Source: Armatimonadota bacterium (GTDB lineage Bacteria; Armatimonadota; Fimbriimonadia; Fimbriimonadales; ATM1). Taken from it: DNA of 7,711 nucleotides. The stretch spans positions 1 to 7,711 of the forward strand of contig RFHN01000165.1 of assembly GCA_003695835.1 (NCBI GenBank). Direction: 5' to 3'. Under the pieces are notes generated by a model. That model was not told the origin of the DNA. It was given only the letters and a program-made list of their open reading frames with translations, and made no database searches. The translations under genes and the position numbers were made by a program. Shown here in pieces: positions 1 through 6,376 of the stretch. The first letter of the stretch is position 1. Each line of letters begins with the position of its first letter.

Positions 1-86
1 CCGTGCGCTCTCTCAAGCAGAGCGGGTTTGTCCTCAAGAGCCCGTTCCGCGAAATCGAGGTGCCGCCCGTCGAGGAATCGGAGTGA
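1..86 (+). CDS. 3' end of an unidentified upstream gene (partial)
   Basis: The reading frame through position 3 is open from the window edge and ends at a TGA at 84-86. The visible tail begins VRSLKQSGF and ends VPPVEESE, an acidic C-terminus. Third codon positions are almost all G or C, as expected for a real gene here, and more so than in the frame of the CHAT gene over the same bases. Only one base separates its stop from the GTG start of the next gene, so the two are probably cotranscribed and translationally coupled. The family cannot be recognised from about 27 residues. CHAT genes are often preceded by a sigma factor or regulator gene, but nothing visible here shows that. Confidence 0.65.
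   Translation, partial: VRSLKQSGFVLKSPFREIEVPPVEESE
72..76 (+). promoter_or_regulatory. Ribosome binding site for the CHAT gene (decides its start)
   Basis: GAGGA lies 11 bases upstream of the GTG at 88-90 and inside the last codons of the upstream gene. It supports GTG 88 as the start over the more upstream in-frame TTG at 28. Confidence 0.5.
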
Positions 87-87
87 G

Positions 88-2733
88 GTGAAGCCGCTCA
101 CCGCTGTACGACGAGTGGCCCGCGCTACGAGCGCCGCAGAGGTGCGACAGACCCTCGCGCGAGCCTTGAGCAACACCGCGTCGTCGAAGGATCTCGTCGA
201 AGCTTCCATCGCACTGTCTGCGAAAGATCCCGCCGCCGCTCTGGGCGTGGCACGCTGGTGGAGAACGTTTCTGAGCGCGACAGGCGACGCAGGACAGGCC
301 TACCGGCTAAAGAGCCTCGGAGAGAGAATTCGCGGGCGTTGGAAGCAGGCAGCCGAAGCGAGCCTCCGAGCAGCGGAGTCCTCGAAGGATGCGCGGGAAT
401 CCGCTCTTCTGGCGCTCGGAGCGGTGGACGCTTACGCCCGCGCGGGAGAAGCAATGCGCGCGATCAAACTGGGGCGCCGCCTTCTTGCCAGATTGCAGAA
501 GCTGGGCGAGACGGACGCGGCGGCGCGACTCCGACTCAACCTCGGGAACGCATTGCTCTGGCAGGACAGATACGAAGAAGCCAAGCGCGAGTACGAGTCG
601 GCGATTCCGTCTCTCGAGAAACAATCGAATCTGCTTGCCGCGGCAGCTCGCTTAGGATTATCGGCCTGCGAGTTGTATGGGGGCGATCCTGGGAAAGCCC
701 GTGAGCAAGCGGGGCTCGCCGAGCGCGCCTTCCGAGATGCGGGGGCGAAGTACTACGCCCAACTCGCTGCGGTGAACCGGTGGCAGGCAGAGGCAAGAGC
801 GGGACGGCCCGATCGGGCATGGATCCGTTTGCGCGAACTGCTGGCAAGCTTGGAGTCCACATCGGACTCGGATGCCGCGCGAGGGGAAGAGTTTCTTGGA
901 GACATGCTGCTACACTTGAACCTCGCGCGAGAGGCCACGGAGACCTACGAAAGCGCCCTCCGGCGAAAGGCCCTCCGGAATCTGCCTTTGAACAGGGCGA
1001 ATTGCTACTACGGTTTGGGGCTTGCCAGCCTTGCGACTGGCGACGCGCGGGCTGCACGGCGGTGGCTCACGAAGGCGCGCGATTTGTATCGGAAAGTTGG
1101 TAATAATCCGTGGGAGGCCGCTGCGACAGTCGCTCTGGCCGATGCGGCGCAGAAGAGTGGGAGCGCAGAGGAAGCGAAGCGGCTTGTACGGGCCGCGCTG
1201 AGACTGTTGAAGCGGTGCCCATCCTCCGCATTCGAGTTCCAGGCGAACTTGCTTGCCGCGGAGTTGGGTTCGAAAGACGCACTCGACAGAGCCAAGAAAC
1301 TGGCGCGCCGGCGAGTCTTCGTGCACGACCGGTGGCGACTCGAATGGCTGTCCGCAAGATTCGCTAAACGGCCGCTCGCCTACTATCGCAGAATGTTCGA
1401 CGCGATGCTCGAGAGCCGGGCGATGCTTTCGTCCACGGTGGCCAAGGCGGCGTTCCTTCGTGACAAAGAAGCGGCTCTGCGCGAGTACCTGGACCTTCTG
1501 CTCGAGCGGGGTCGCACACAAGATATCCAAGAGGCCCTACGGGTTGTGCGGCGCTCTCGCAGCGTCGCGCTTCTGGACGAGATACTCGCCGGGCGCGCCA
1601 AGCTGAGCGCCTCCGCAGTCGCTCGATTGCGGGAGTTGCGGGCGCGGCTTCTTCGCCAGTCGGATTTCGGCCCCGGCGCTCGCGGTGTTGCCGTGGCGGT
1701 GGCTCCATCCGTCTCACGAGAGATTCTCGCGCTTCTTGCGGAGGTGGAGACCGGGTTGTCGGAAGCCGTGACGGACGGCGCCGACTGCTCGATCCTGGTA
1801 TCCGGGCGCGAGCGCTGCTACTGGATTCGTGAAGGGCAGGCGTTCTCGTGTCCGATGGCAGAGCGGGAGCTCTTGGAGCTGCTGGATTGGTTGCTCTTCG
1901 ACTTGGCGCAACCGGTCGTAGTCTCAAGCGCCGATCCGCGGCCCTGCCTCGCCCGCGCGGCCGATCTGGCTACGGCAATTGGCTGGCAGCGGGAGTGGAC
2001 TTCGGTCGCGCCAACAGGCAAGTTTTGGAGCGTTCCTTGGACATTACTGTCTTCCGTGTGCGGTGGGGAAGAAGTCGTGGTTCTCCCCTCGCCTGCGTTC
2101 TCAGCTCTGTCCGTGCTGTCTCCGCTTCCGCGGAAGCCTCGCGTTTGCCTTTGGCTCGGGCGCTCGGCGGACTTGCCGGCCGCGCGGGAGGAGGTGGAAG
2201 CGTTGCTCCGTTCGATTCCAGGCGCGGTCCTTTGTCGTAGCCGTGCCGAGGCGGAGCAGGTTCTTGAGAATGGGGAGTTCGATCTCATCCACGTCGCCGG
2301 CCACGCCACCTCCAGTCGCGAGAATCCGATGTTCAGTTGGGTCGAGTTCGACGACGGCATCGTGCTGGCAGCCGAGATCGCGAATTCGGGCCTACAGGTC
2401 GGCGCAGCCATCCTCGCCACGTGCGACAGCGGGCGAGCGAGCTTGTGGGCGTCGGATGAGCCGGACGGACTGACACGGGCGTTCCTCGCACGGGGCGCGG
2501 CCTGGACGCTCTCGTCCCAGTGGCAGCTCGATGATGCCGCCGGCATAGCCTTCGCGGATGCGCTCTACCCTCGGCTGTTGGCCGGTGAACCGGTCAGACA
2601 GGCGGTGTCGCGCGCTCGCGATGCGGTCCGAGAGAGGTTCGGCCACCCGTACTATTACGCGCCATTTTATTTAACGGGTGGGTATCAGAAGCGATTTTGC
2701 AGTACACTTAAGAAAGGAAATCAACGAAAATGA
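88..2733 (+). CDS. TPR-CHAT domain protein (caspase-like cysteine peptidase family)
   Basis: Predicted cytoplasmic protein of 881 residues from GTG 88, with no signal peptide or membrane segment. Residues about 85-375 are Ala/Leu/Arg-rich helical repeats of TPR type, for example ARLRLNLGNALLWQDRYEEA and ANCYYGLGLASLATGDARAA. A helical linker follows, and the C-terminal portion from roughly residue 570 onward is a CHAT module. The expected clan CD dyad is present: His739 in HVAGHATS (codon 2302-2304) and Cys779 in LATCDSG (codon 2422-2424). The domain closes with the typical APFYLTGGY. CHAT proteins are separase/caspase-like peptidases whose TPRs usually sense or hold a partner. The substrate here is unknown. 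The in-frame TTG at 28 would add 20 Arg/Ser-rich residues overlapping the upstream gene, so GTG 88 is preferred. The stop overlaps the start of the subtilase gene, indicating one operon. It could be a signalling or defence protease; the sequence does not say which. Confidence 0.9.
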   Translation: MKPLTAVRRVARATSAAEVRQTLARALSNTASSKDLVEASIALSAKDPAAALGVARWWRTFLSATGDAGQAYRLKSLGERIRGRWKQAAEASLRAAESSKDARESALLALGAVDAYARAGEAMRAIKLGRRLLARLQKLGETDAAARLRLNLGNALLWQDRYEEAKREYESAIPSLEKQSNLLAAAARLGLSACELYGGDPGKAREQAGLAERAFRDAGAKYYAQLAAVNRWQAEARAGRPDRAWIRLRELLASLESTSDSDAARGEEFLGDMLLHLNLAREATETYESALRRKALRNLPLNRANCYYGLGLASLATGDARAARRWLTKARDLYRKVGNNPWEAAATVALADAAQKSGSAEEAKRLVRAALRLLKRCPSSAFEFQANLLAAELGSKDALDRAKKLARRRVFVHDRWRLEWLSARFAKRPLAYYRRMFDAMLESRAMLSSTVAKAAFLRDKEAALREYLDLLLERGRTQDIQEALRVVRRSRSVALLDEILAGRAKLSASAVARLRELRARLLRQSDFGPGARGVAVAVAPSVSREILALLAEVETGLSEAVTDGADCSILVSGRERCYWIREGQAFSCPMAERELLELLDWLLFDLAQPVVVSSADPRPCLARAADLATAIGWQREWTSVAPTGKFWSVPWTLLSSVCGGEEVVVLPSPAFSALSVLSPLPRKPRVCLWLGRSADLPAAREEVEALLRSIPGAVLCRSRAEAEQVLENGEFDLIHVAGHATSSRENPMFSWVEFDDGIVLAAEIANSGLQVGAAILATCDSGRASLWASDEPDGLTRAFLARGAAWTLSSQWQLDDAAGIAFADALYPRLLAGEPVRQAVSRARDAVRERFGHPYYYAPFYLTGGYQKRFCSTLKKGNQRK
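2714..2719 (+). promoter_or_regulatory. Ribosome binding site for the subtilase gene
   Basis: AAGGAA lies about 10 bases before the ATG at 2730, within the last codons of the CHAT gene. Together with the ATGA overlap it allows coupled or independent initiation of the subtilase. Confidence 0.55.
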
Positions 2734-3926
2734 AACGACTCTTGCTCGTGTGGATTGGTCTGGCCCTGTCGTGGTCGGCCTTGGCGTATGGCGAACTGAT
2801 CGTCCGGCTTCGGCCAGGCGTTGACCCGCAACAGATCGCCCAAGACTATGATGTGATTTATCGCGACGGCGCCCCGGGCGGATTGTTCTTCCTGTATGAG
2901 GTGCCGGGCAAGAGGGATCCCCACGTCACTCAGCAGCAGATGCAGCTCGATCAGCGCATCGTTTGGGCGGAGGACAACCTGACCGTGGAGATGCCCGAGC
3001 ACTCCGGAGCGGGCAAGGCGAACGTCATCGGAGCCATTGGCAACGACAACGAGTTCTATGAAATGAATCGCAACCTCTTGAACCAGATCCGGTGGCTCCC
3101 TCCCCTCACGCCGTTCCCTACCCGCGAGATTCGCGTCGCGATCTTGGATACCGGCCTTTCGCCCCACCTGCCTCAACTCTGGGCGCGCGTCCGCGCCTCG
3201 TACAACGCGGTCGAGGGCGACGACCCGGGTTACGACCTTCCGCGAAATCAGGATACGAGCGGCAATGGCGATCCGGACGAAGGCGCAGGACATGGAACGA
3301 TGGTGACGGGCGTCGTGGCCCAGTTGGCGCCGCACTCCAAGTTCATCGTCGCTCGCGTGGCTGACAGCGACGGCATTGGGACAGCGTGGACGTTGGTCAA
3401 GGGGCTTGCCTTTGCCGTACAGACGGGCGCGAACGTCATCAACATCAGCCTTGGCTCCCTCCAGCGCATCCCAGCGATGAGCGAAATGGTGGATTACGTT
3501 TCGGTCGAGCACTCGATCTCCATTGTCGCGGCGGCTGGGAACAACGGTTTAAGGGCACGCTTCTTCCCTGCAGGTATCAGCGACTGCATCAGCGTGACGG
3601 GCGTGGACGAAAACGACATCAAGGCCCCGTTCGCAAACTGGGACTCTTCTGTGGATCACTGCGCGCCGGCAACGGGCATTCGGAGCTACTACTGGAACGG
3701 GAAATGGGCCGTTTGGTCCGGCACTTCGTTCGCGGCTCCCATGTGCACCGCGGCGGTGGCTGCGGCGTTCGAGGTGGGCGGAACGAGGTCCCCTGAGACG
3801 ATCCGCGCAGCTTTCGACATCTACGGCGACAACGTAGACGGCCGGAATCCCGAGTATGACGGCGAGATCGGCTTGCGTCTCAACTTCACCCGGTTCGTGA
3901 TCGGCGTGGCGTCCTCTTTAGGTTAG
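2730..3926 (+). CDS. Secreted S8 family subtilisin-like serine peptidase
   Basis: 398-residue exported endopeptidase. Residues 1-19 form a signal peptide (MKR, then a Leu/Trp-rich core ending SALA). Residues about 20-90 look like an I9-type inhibitory propeptide (ELIVRLRPGVDPQQIAQDY onward). The S8 domain follows with all catalytic residues: Asp140 in VAILDTG, His188 in GAGHGTMVTG, oxyanion Asn271 in AAAGNNG and Ser333 in SGTSFAAP. Three cysteines (286, 311, 339) in the mature domain could allow one disulfide. The protein ends shortly after the catalytic domain, with no anchor or sorting domain, so it is probably released to the periplasm or medium as a compact enzyme. The start overlaps the CHAT stop in an ATGA, so the two genes are coupled. 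Family assignment is firm; the substrate and the functional link to CHAT are inference. Confidence 0.93.
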   Translation: MKRLLLVWIGLALSWSALAYGELIVRLRPGVDPQQIAQDYDVIYRDGAPGGLFFLYEVPGKRDPHVTQQQMQLDQRIVWAEDNLTVEMPEHSGAGKANVIGAIGNDNEFYEMNRNLLNQIRWLPPLTPFPTREIRVAILDTGLSPHLPQLWARVRASYNAVEGDDPGYDLPRNQDTSGNGDPDEGAGHGTMVTGVVAQLAPHSKFIVARVADSDGIGTAWTLVKGLAFAVQTGANVINISLGSLQRIPAMSEMVDYVSVEHSISIVAAAGNNGLRARFFPAGISDCISVTGVDENDIKAPFANWDSSVDHCAPATGIRSYYWNGKWAVWSGTSFAAPMCTAAVAAAFEVGGTRSPETIRAAFDIYGDNVDGRNPEYDGEIGLRLNFTRFVIGVASSLG

Positions 3927-3953
3927 AACCGGGAAGCCGCTCGAATCCCTTCG

Positions 3954-3982
3954 TTTAGGTTGGGTGCGCGCGCGCCTACTAT
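3954..3982 (+). promoter_or_regulatory. Weak candidate sigma-70-like promoter for the FG-GAP gene
   Basis: TTTAGG (3954-3959) and TACTAT (3977-3982) are 17 bases apart. They match the -35 and -10 consensus at 3 and 4 of 6 positions. A start here would give a 5' leader of roughly 120 bases containing both inverted repeats. Matches this weak are common by chance. Confidence 0.2.
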
Positions 3983-4063
3983 CTCACAACGAAAAATGAA
4001 CGATAGAGCAGGGTCGTTGCCGCCGTACGTATCACGCGGTGCGCCCGCCGCCTCATGTGTGTA

Positions 4064-4087
4064 GAGACGGAGCCAAGGCTCCGACTC
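4064..4087 (+). promoter_or_regulatory. 5' leader hairpin ahead of the FG-GAP gene
   Basis: GAG-A-CGGAGCC, AA, GGCTCCG-A-CTC. The core is a perfect 7-bp inverted repeat (4068-4074 with 4077-4083), extended by GAG/CTC across an A-A mismatch. With a realistic loop the innermost pair opens, leaving a CAAG tetraloop. No T-tract follows, so it is not a standard terminator. It sits 8 bases upstream of the ribosome binding site and may stabilise the mRNA or affect initiation. Confidence 0.5.
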
Positions 4088-4095
4088 CACAACAC

Positions 4096-4103
4096 AAAGG
4101 AGG
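4096..4103 (+). promoter_or_regulatory. Strong ribosome binding site for the FG-GAP gene
   Basis: AAAGGAGG is near-perfect and lies 6 bases before the ATG at 4110. It fixes the start and predicts strong translation. Confidence 0.85.
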
Positions 4104-4109
4104 AACCTA

Positions 4110-5681
4110 ATGAAACAGAACAAACTTCGTCTTGCGCTGTTCGCGGCCTATCTCTCGATACCGCTTGCCGCATCCGCGCAATTCACCTTCTCCGGTCCCG
4201 CATCCTATGCGCCAGGGAACCGACCCGATGGAATCGCCTTCGCCGACTTCAACGGCGACGGCCTCGCCGACATGGCGGTGTCCAGCGACGCCCCCGACAA
4301 AGTAGTCGTCTTCCTGAACACGGGCAGCGGCGCTTTCGGCGCGGGCGTCGCCTACCAGATGGGGAACGGCACGGGCCCCGATGACCTCGCCGCAGCCGAC
4401 ATTGATGGAGACGGCGATATGGACATCGCAGTGACCTTGCACAACGTCAACTCTGTCCGTTTTCTCATCAACAACGGCGCAGGGGCGTTCTCGCTTGGCG
4501 CGAACGTAGGGACGGGCGCCAACCCTATCGGCATTGATACGGCCGACCTCAACGGCGACGGCCGGCCCGACTTCGCGGTTGCGAATCGCGACGGAAACTC
4601 CGTGAGCGTGCTGCTGAACCAGGGAGGCACGTTCAGTTCCACAAGCTACGCCGTCAACCTCGACGTACGCGGTGTGGGAATCGGCGACCTGGACGGCGAC
4701 GGCGACATGGACATCGCCGCGTCGAATCACGACAGCCGAAATGTGAGCACTCTCTTCAACAACGGCGCCGGTGTCTTCACGCGAGGCGCGGACCTCTCCG
4801 TCGGGGCATCCGTCCGTCCGGAGTCGCTTCGCGTCCAAGACCTGAATGCCGACGGTCGAGCCGACATCGCGGTTGCCGTCAACGGGAACGGACAGAACTT
4901 CCTGACGGTCTTCCTGAGCCAGGGCACCGGGTTCACGGGTCCGTTCAACTACAACACTGGCGGAGTGGATCCGGCGCATCTGGCCCTCGCCGATCTCGAT
5001 TGTGACGGCGACGCGGACGCGGTCGTGGCGAACGAGACCTCCAATCAGCTGGCGGTGATGGCGAACAACGGCGCGGGCATCTTCGGCGCGCCGATGATGC
5101 TCTCCACCGGCTCTCAACCCGAGGATGTCGAAGCCGCCGATTTGGACGGCGACGGAGATCCCGAGATCGGAATCGCCAATCAAAGCTCGAACACGGTCTT
5201 CGTTTACAAGAACGAGACGTGTACCAACAACGTCATCCTACCGACGGCGTTCACGGTAACGAGAGGCGCGCTCCAGAGCGGCAATCTCTCCGACCTGTTC
5301 GACAGCGACGACGCGTATGTCAACGTCGAAGCGCGGCGCCCGACCGAAATTGCGGCGGCTTCCGTCGAGATCGTGGTCGAAGGCACCTCTCCCACGGAGA
5401 CGCCCAGCAGTCTGACGTTGACGGTTGAGATGGCTACATCCGGCGCGCCGACGCTCATGAGAGTGGAAGCGTTCAACTTCCAGACCGGTACATGGGTCAC
5501 CGTAGACGAACGAACCGGGCAAGGGACCGACACCTCGATTCAGGTGTCTCTGTCGAACCCGGCTCAATTCGTCGAGACGGGTACGGGCGCGGTGCGAGTC
5601 CGCATCGGAGTCCACGACCGCGGGGTCACGTATATCTCTTGGGGTGGACGGTTCGACCTCGTGCGTTGGACGATCGGCTAA
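4110..5681 (+). CDS. Secreted FG-GAP/VCBS seven-repeat beta-propeller protein
   Basis: 523-residue exported protein. Residues 1-24 form a signal peptide ending ASA before Gln. Seven Asp-rich calcium loops begin at residues 46, 97, 146, 193, 244, 295 and 344 (DFNGDGLAD, DIDGDGDMD, DLNGDGRPD, DLDGDGDMD, DLNADGRAD, DLDCDGDAD, DLDGDGDPE). Their spacing of 47-51 residues, each followed by a VxVxxNxGxGxF-like strand, fits a closed seven-bladed integrin-alpha-like propeller over about residues 28-370. Residues about 374-523 form a separate beta-rich domain without calcium loops (RVEAFNFQTGTWVTVDERT, ending LVRWTIG). The only cysteines are 298 (in the sixth loop) and 371 (at the propeller end), a possible disulfide. 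No transmembrane anchor is seen. Such proteins usually bind ligands, surfaces or partners and are not enzymes. The gene has its own leader and terminator, so it is probably a separate unit from the subtilase operon. Confidence 0.92.
   Translation: MKQNKLRLALFAAYLSIPLAASAQFTFSGPASYAPGNRPDGIAFADFNGDGLADMAVSSDAPDKVVVFLNTGSGAFGAGVAYQMGNGTGPDDLAAADIDGDGDMDIAVTLHNVNSVRFLINNGAGAFSLGANVGTGANPIGIDTADLNGDGRPDFAVANRDGNSVSVLLNQGGTFSSTSYAVNLDVRGVGIGDLDGDGDMDIAASNHDSRNVSTLFNNGAGVFTRGADLSVGASVRPESLRVQDLNADGRADIAVAVNGNGQNFLTVFLSQGTGFTGPFNYNTGGVDPAHLALADLDCDGDADAVVANETSNQLAVMANNGAGIFGAPMMLSTGSQPEDVEAADLDGDGDPEIGIANQSSNTVFVYKNETCTNNVILPTAFTVTRGALQSGNLSDLFDSDDAYVNVEARRPTEIAAASVEIVVEGTSPTETPSSLTLTVEMATSGAPTLMRVEAFNFQTGTWVTVDERTGQGTDTSIQVSLSNPAQFVETGTGAVRVRIGVHDRGVTYISWGGRFDLVRWTIG
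4245..5165 (+). repeat. Seven coding repeats of the FG-GAP calcium loop
   Basis: Each repeat unit of about 141-153 bases carries a GAC-rich loop codon block such as GACCTCAACGGCGACGG. The coordinates run from the first to the last calcium loop. The repeats are protein-level and diverged in DNA, so they are propeller blades and not a recent tandem duplication. Confidence 0.8.
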
Positions 5682-5709
5682 GCCTTAGCTTGCCACCCTC
5701 CCGACCAAA

Positions 5710-5741
5710 CGAAGAAGGGCGCGGTATCCGCGCCCTCTTCG
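5710..5741 (+). terminator. Bidirectional terminator between convergent genes
   Basis: The stem is GGGCGCGG/CCGCGCCC (5717-5724 with 5728-5735) with a TAT loop. After a single bulged A (5716) it continues as CGAAGA/TCTTCG, 14 bp in total. GTTCTTG follows on the plus strand and GTTTGG on the minus strand. Both T-tracts are poor, but the stem is strong. It lies 29 bases after the FG-GAP stop and 25 bases after the end of the DUF1579 gene on the other strand, so it can serve both. Confidence 0.8.
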
Positions 5742-5765
5742 GTTCTTGTGCCGTCGCTGGACGAA

Positions 5766-6305
5766 TCAGCTGACGCGCTTGAAGGCGCCGTCCATCATCG
5801 TCGTCCAGTCGCCGCCCCCGGCCTTCATCTCGAGCAAGAACCGAAAACGTCCGTCCGGGAGTCGCTCGAAGGTGGAACGGAAGGTTGCCTCGCCCATTCC
5901 TGGCATGGAGTAGGGCTTGCTCACGAAGACGAACTTTCCGTCAGAGTAGGTGCCCTCGCTCTCGACGGGTCGGGCGCCCAGTTGGTCGTACCACCACGCC
6001 ACATATTTGCCGGTTTCGGCATCATACGTAGTGAGCATCATGCCTTCGATTTCCATGCCTTCAAAAGACATCTTCTGCGTAATCTGAAGGAAACGTCCTC
6101 CCATTACCATTCGGTTGTCTGCAGTCGCCTTCGACTCGGAGACGGCCCCGCTCGGATCAAACATCTTCAAAGTGGCCTCCCACTTCCCGACCATGAACTG
6201 AAGATTCGCGACTTCCTTCGGCGGGGTGGGGTCCATCATGCCCTCTTGAGCCACGGCGGAAAACGCCGCGAATGCGGCGAGCAAAGTCAAAACTGTTCTC
6301 TTCAT
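5766..6305 (-). CDS. Small secreted DUF1579 family protein
   Basis: 179 residues. Residues 1-19 are a signal peptide (MKRTVLTLLAAFAAFSAVA) with likely cleavage before QEG, so the protein is exported to the periplasm or outside. The mature part opens with the DUF1579 pattern of a Leu-rich segment and FMVGKWEATLKMFDPSG. It continues with RMVMGGRFLQ, MLTTYDAETGKYVAWWYD and an EGTYSDGKF turn, then FRSTFERLPDGRFRF. These alternating strands suggest a small beta-barrel, possibly lipocalin-like. The biochemical role of the family is not established. The start is fixed by a strong ribosome binding site. It lies 59 bases downstream of the dus-like gene on the same strand, so it may be read from that unit or from a promoter in the gap. 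It ends at the shared terminator. Confidence 0.85.
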   Translation of the reverse strand: MKRTVLTLLAAFAAFSAVAQEGMMDPTPPKEVANLQFMVGKWEATLKMFDPSGAVSESKATADNRMVMGGRFLQITQKMSFEGMEIEGMMLTTYDAETGKYVAWWYDQLGARPVESEGTYSDGKFVFVSKPYSMPGMGEATFRSTFERLPDGRFRFLLEMKAGGGDWTTMMDGAFKRVS

Positions 6306-6310
6306 GAAAT

Positions 6311-6319
6311 CCTCCTTTT
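6311..6319 (-). promoter_or_regulatory. Ribosome binding site for the DUF1579 gene
   Basis: On the minus strand AAAAGGAGG lies 5 bases before the ATG at 6305-6303. It is close to the anti-Shine-Dalgarno consensus and decides the start. Confidence 0.8.
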
Positions 6320-6348
6320 CGGTGACCGTTTCAGCCTCCGAAGGTCAA

Positions 6349-6376
6349 AGTGTACCTCTGGGGGTTATCTTGCCAC
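6349..6376 (-). promoter_or_regulatory. Weak candidate promoter for the DUF1579 gene
   Basis: On the minus strand TACACT (6354 down to 6349) is a -10-like hexamer placed to give a leader of about 36 bases. GTGGCA (6376-6371), 16 bases upstream, is a poor -35. A TTGACC overlaps just downstream but has no -10 at the right distance. Evidence is thin. Confidence 0.22.

Larger units (their letters stand above)
3927..4109 (+). other. Non-coding leader between subtilase and FG-GAP genes
   Basis: 183 bases without a convincing gene. It holds a possible weak promoter, an alternating GTGCGCGCGCGC tract (3964-3975), an inverted repeat CAACGA/TCGTTG (3987-3992 with 4014-4019), a strong short hairpin (4064-4087) and a near-consensus ribosome binding site. 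No clear terminator for the subtilase operon is visible: the best candidate has only a 4-bp stem. Confidence 0.6.

Noticed and set aside
88..2733. TPR-CHAT as the protease of a CRISPR type III-E (Craspase) or gasdermin system
   Set aside because: No Cas effector, CRISPR repeat or gasdermin-like gene is in the window, and the neighbours are exported proteins. The flanks beyond position 1 cannot be seen.
2721..3512. Minus-strand open frame of 263 codons
   Set aside because: It is antisense to the subtilase, whose catalytic motifs are unambiguous.
3930..3952. Possible terminator after the subtilase (GGGA ... TCCC followed by TTCGTTTAGG)
   Set aside because: The stem is only 4 bp with an 11-base loop, too weak to call.
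4245..5165. Regularly spaced GAC-rich repeats suggesting a CRISPR array
   Set aside because: The repeats are about 150 bases apart, diverged in DNA and in frame with the calcium loops of a propeller protein.
4107..5183. Long minus-strand open frame of 358 codons
   Set aside because: It lies exactly antisense to the FG-GAP propeller, which has a signal peptide, a strong ribosome binding site and clear motifs. The open antisense frame arises from the repeated GAC/GGC codons and its product is low-complexity.
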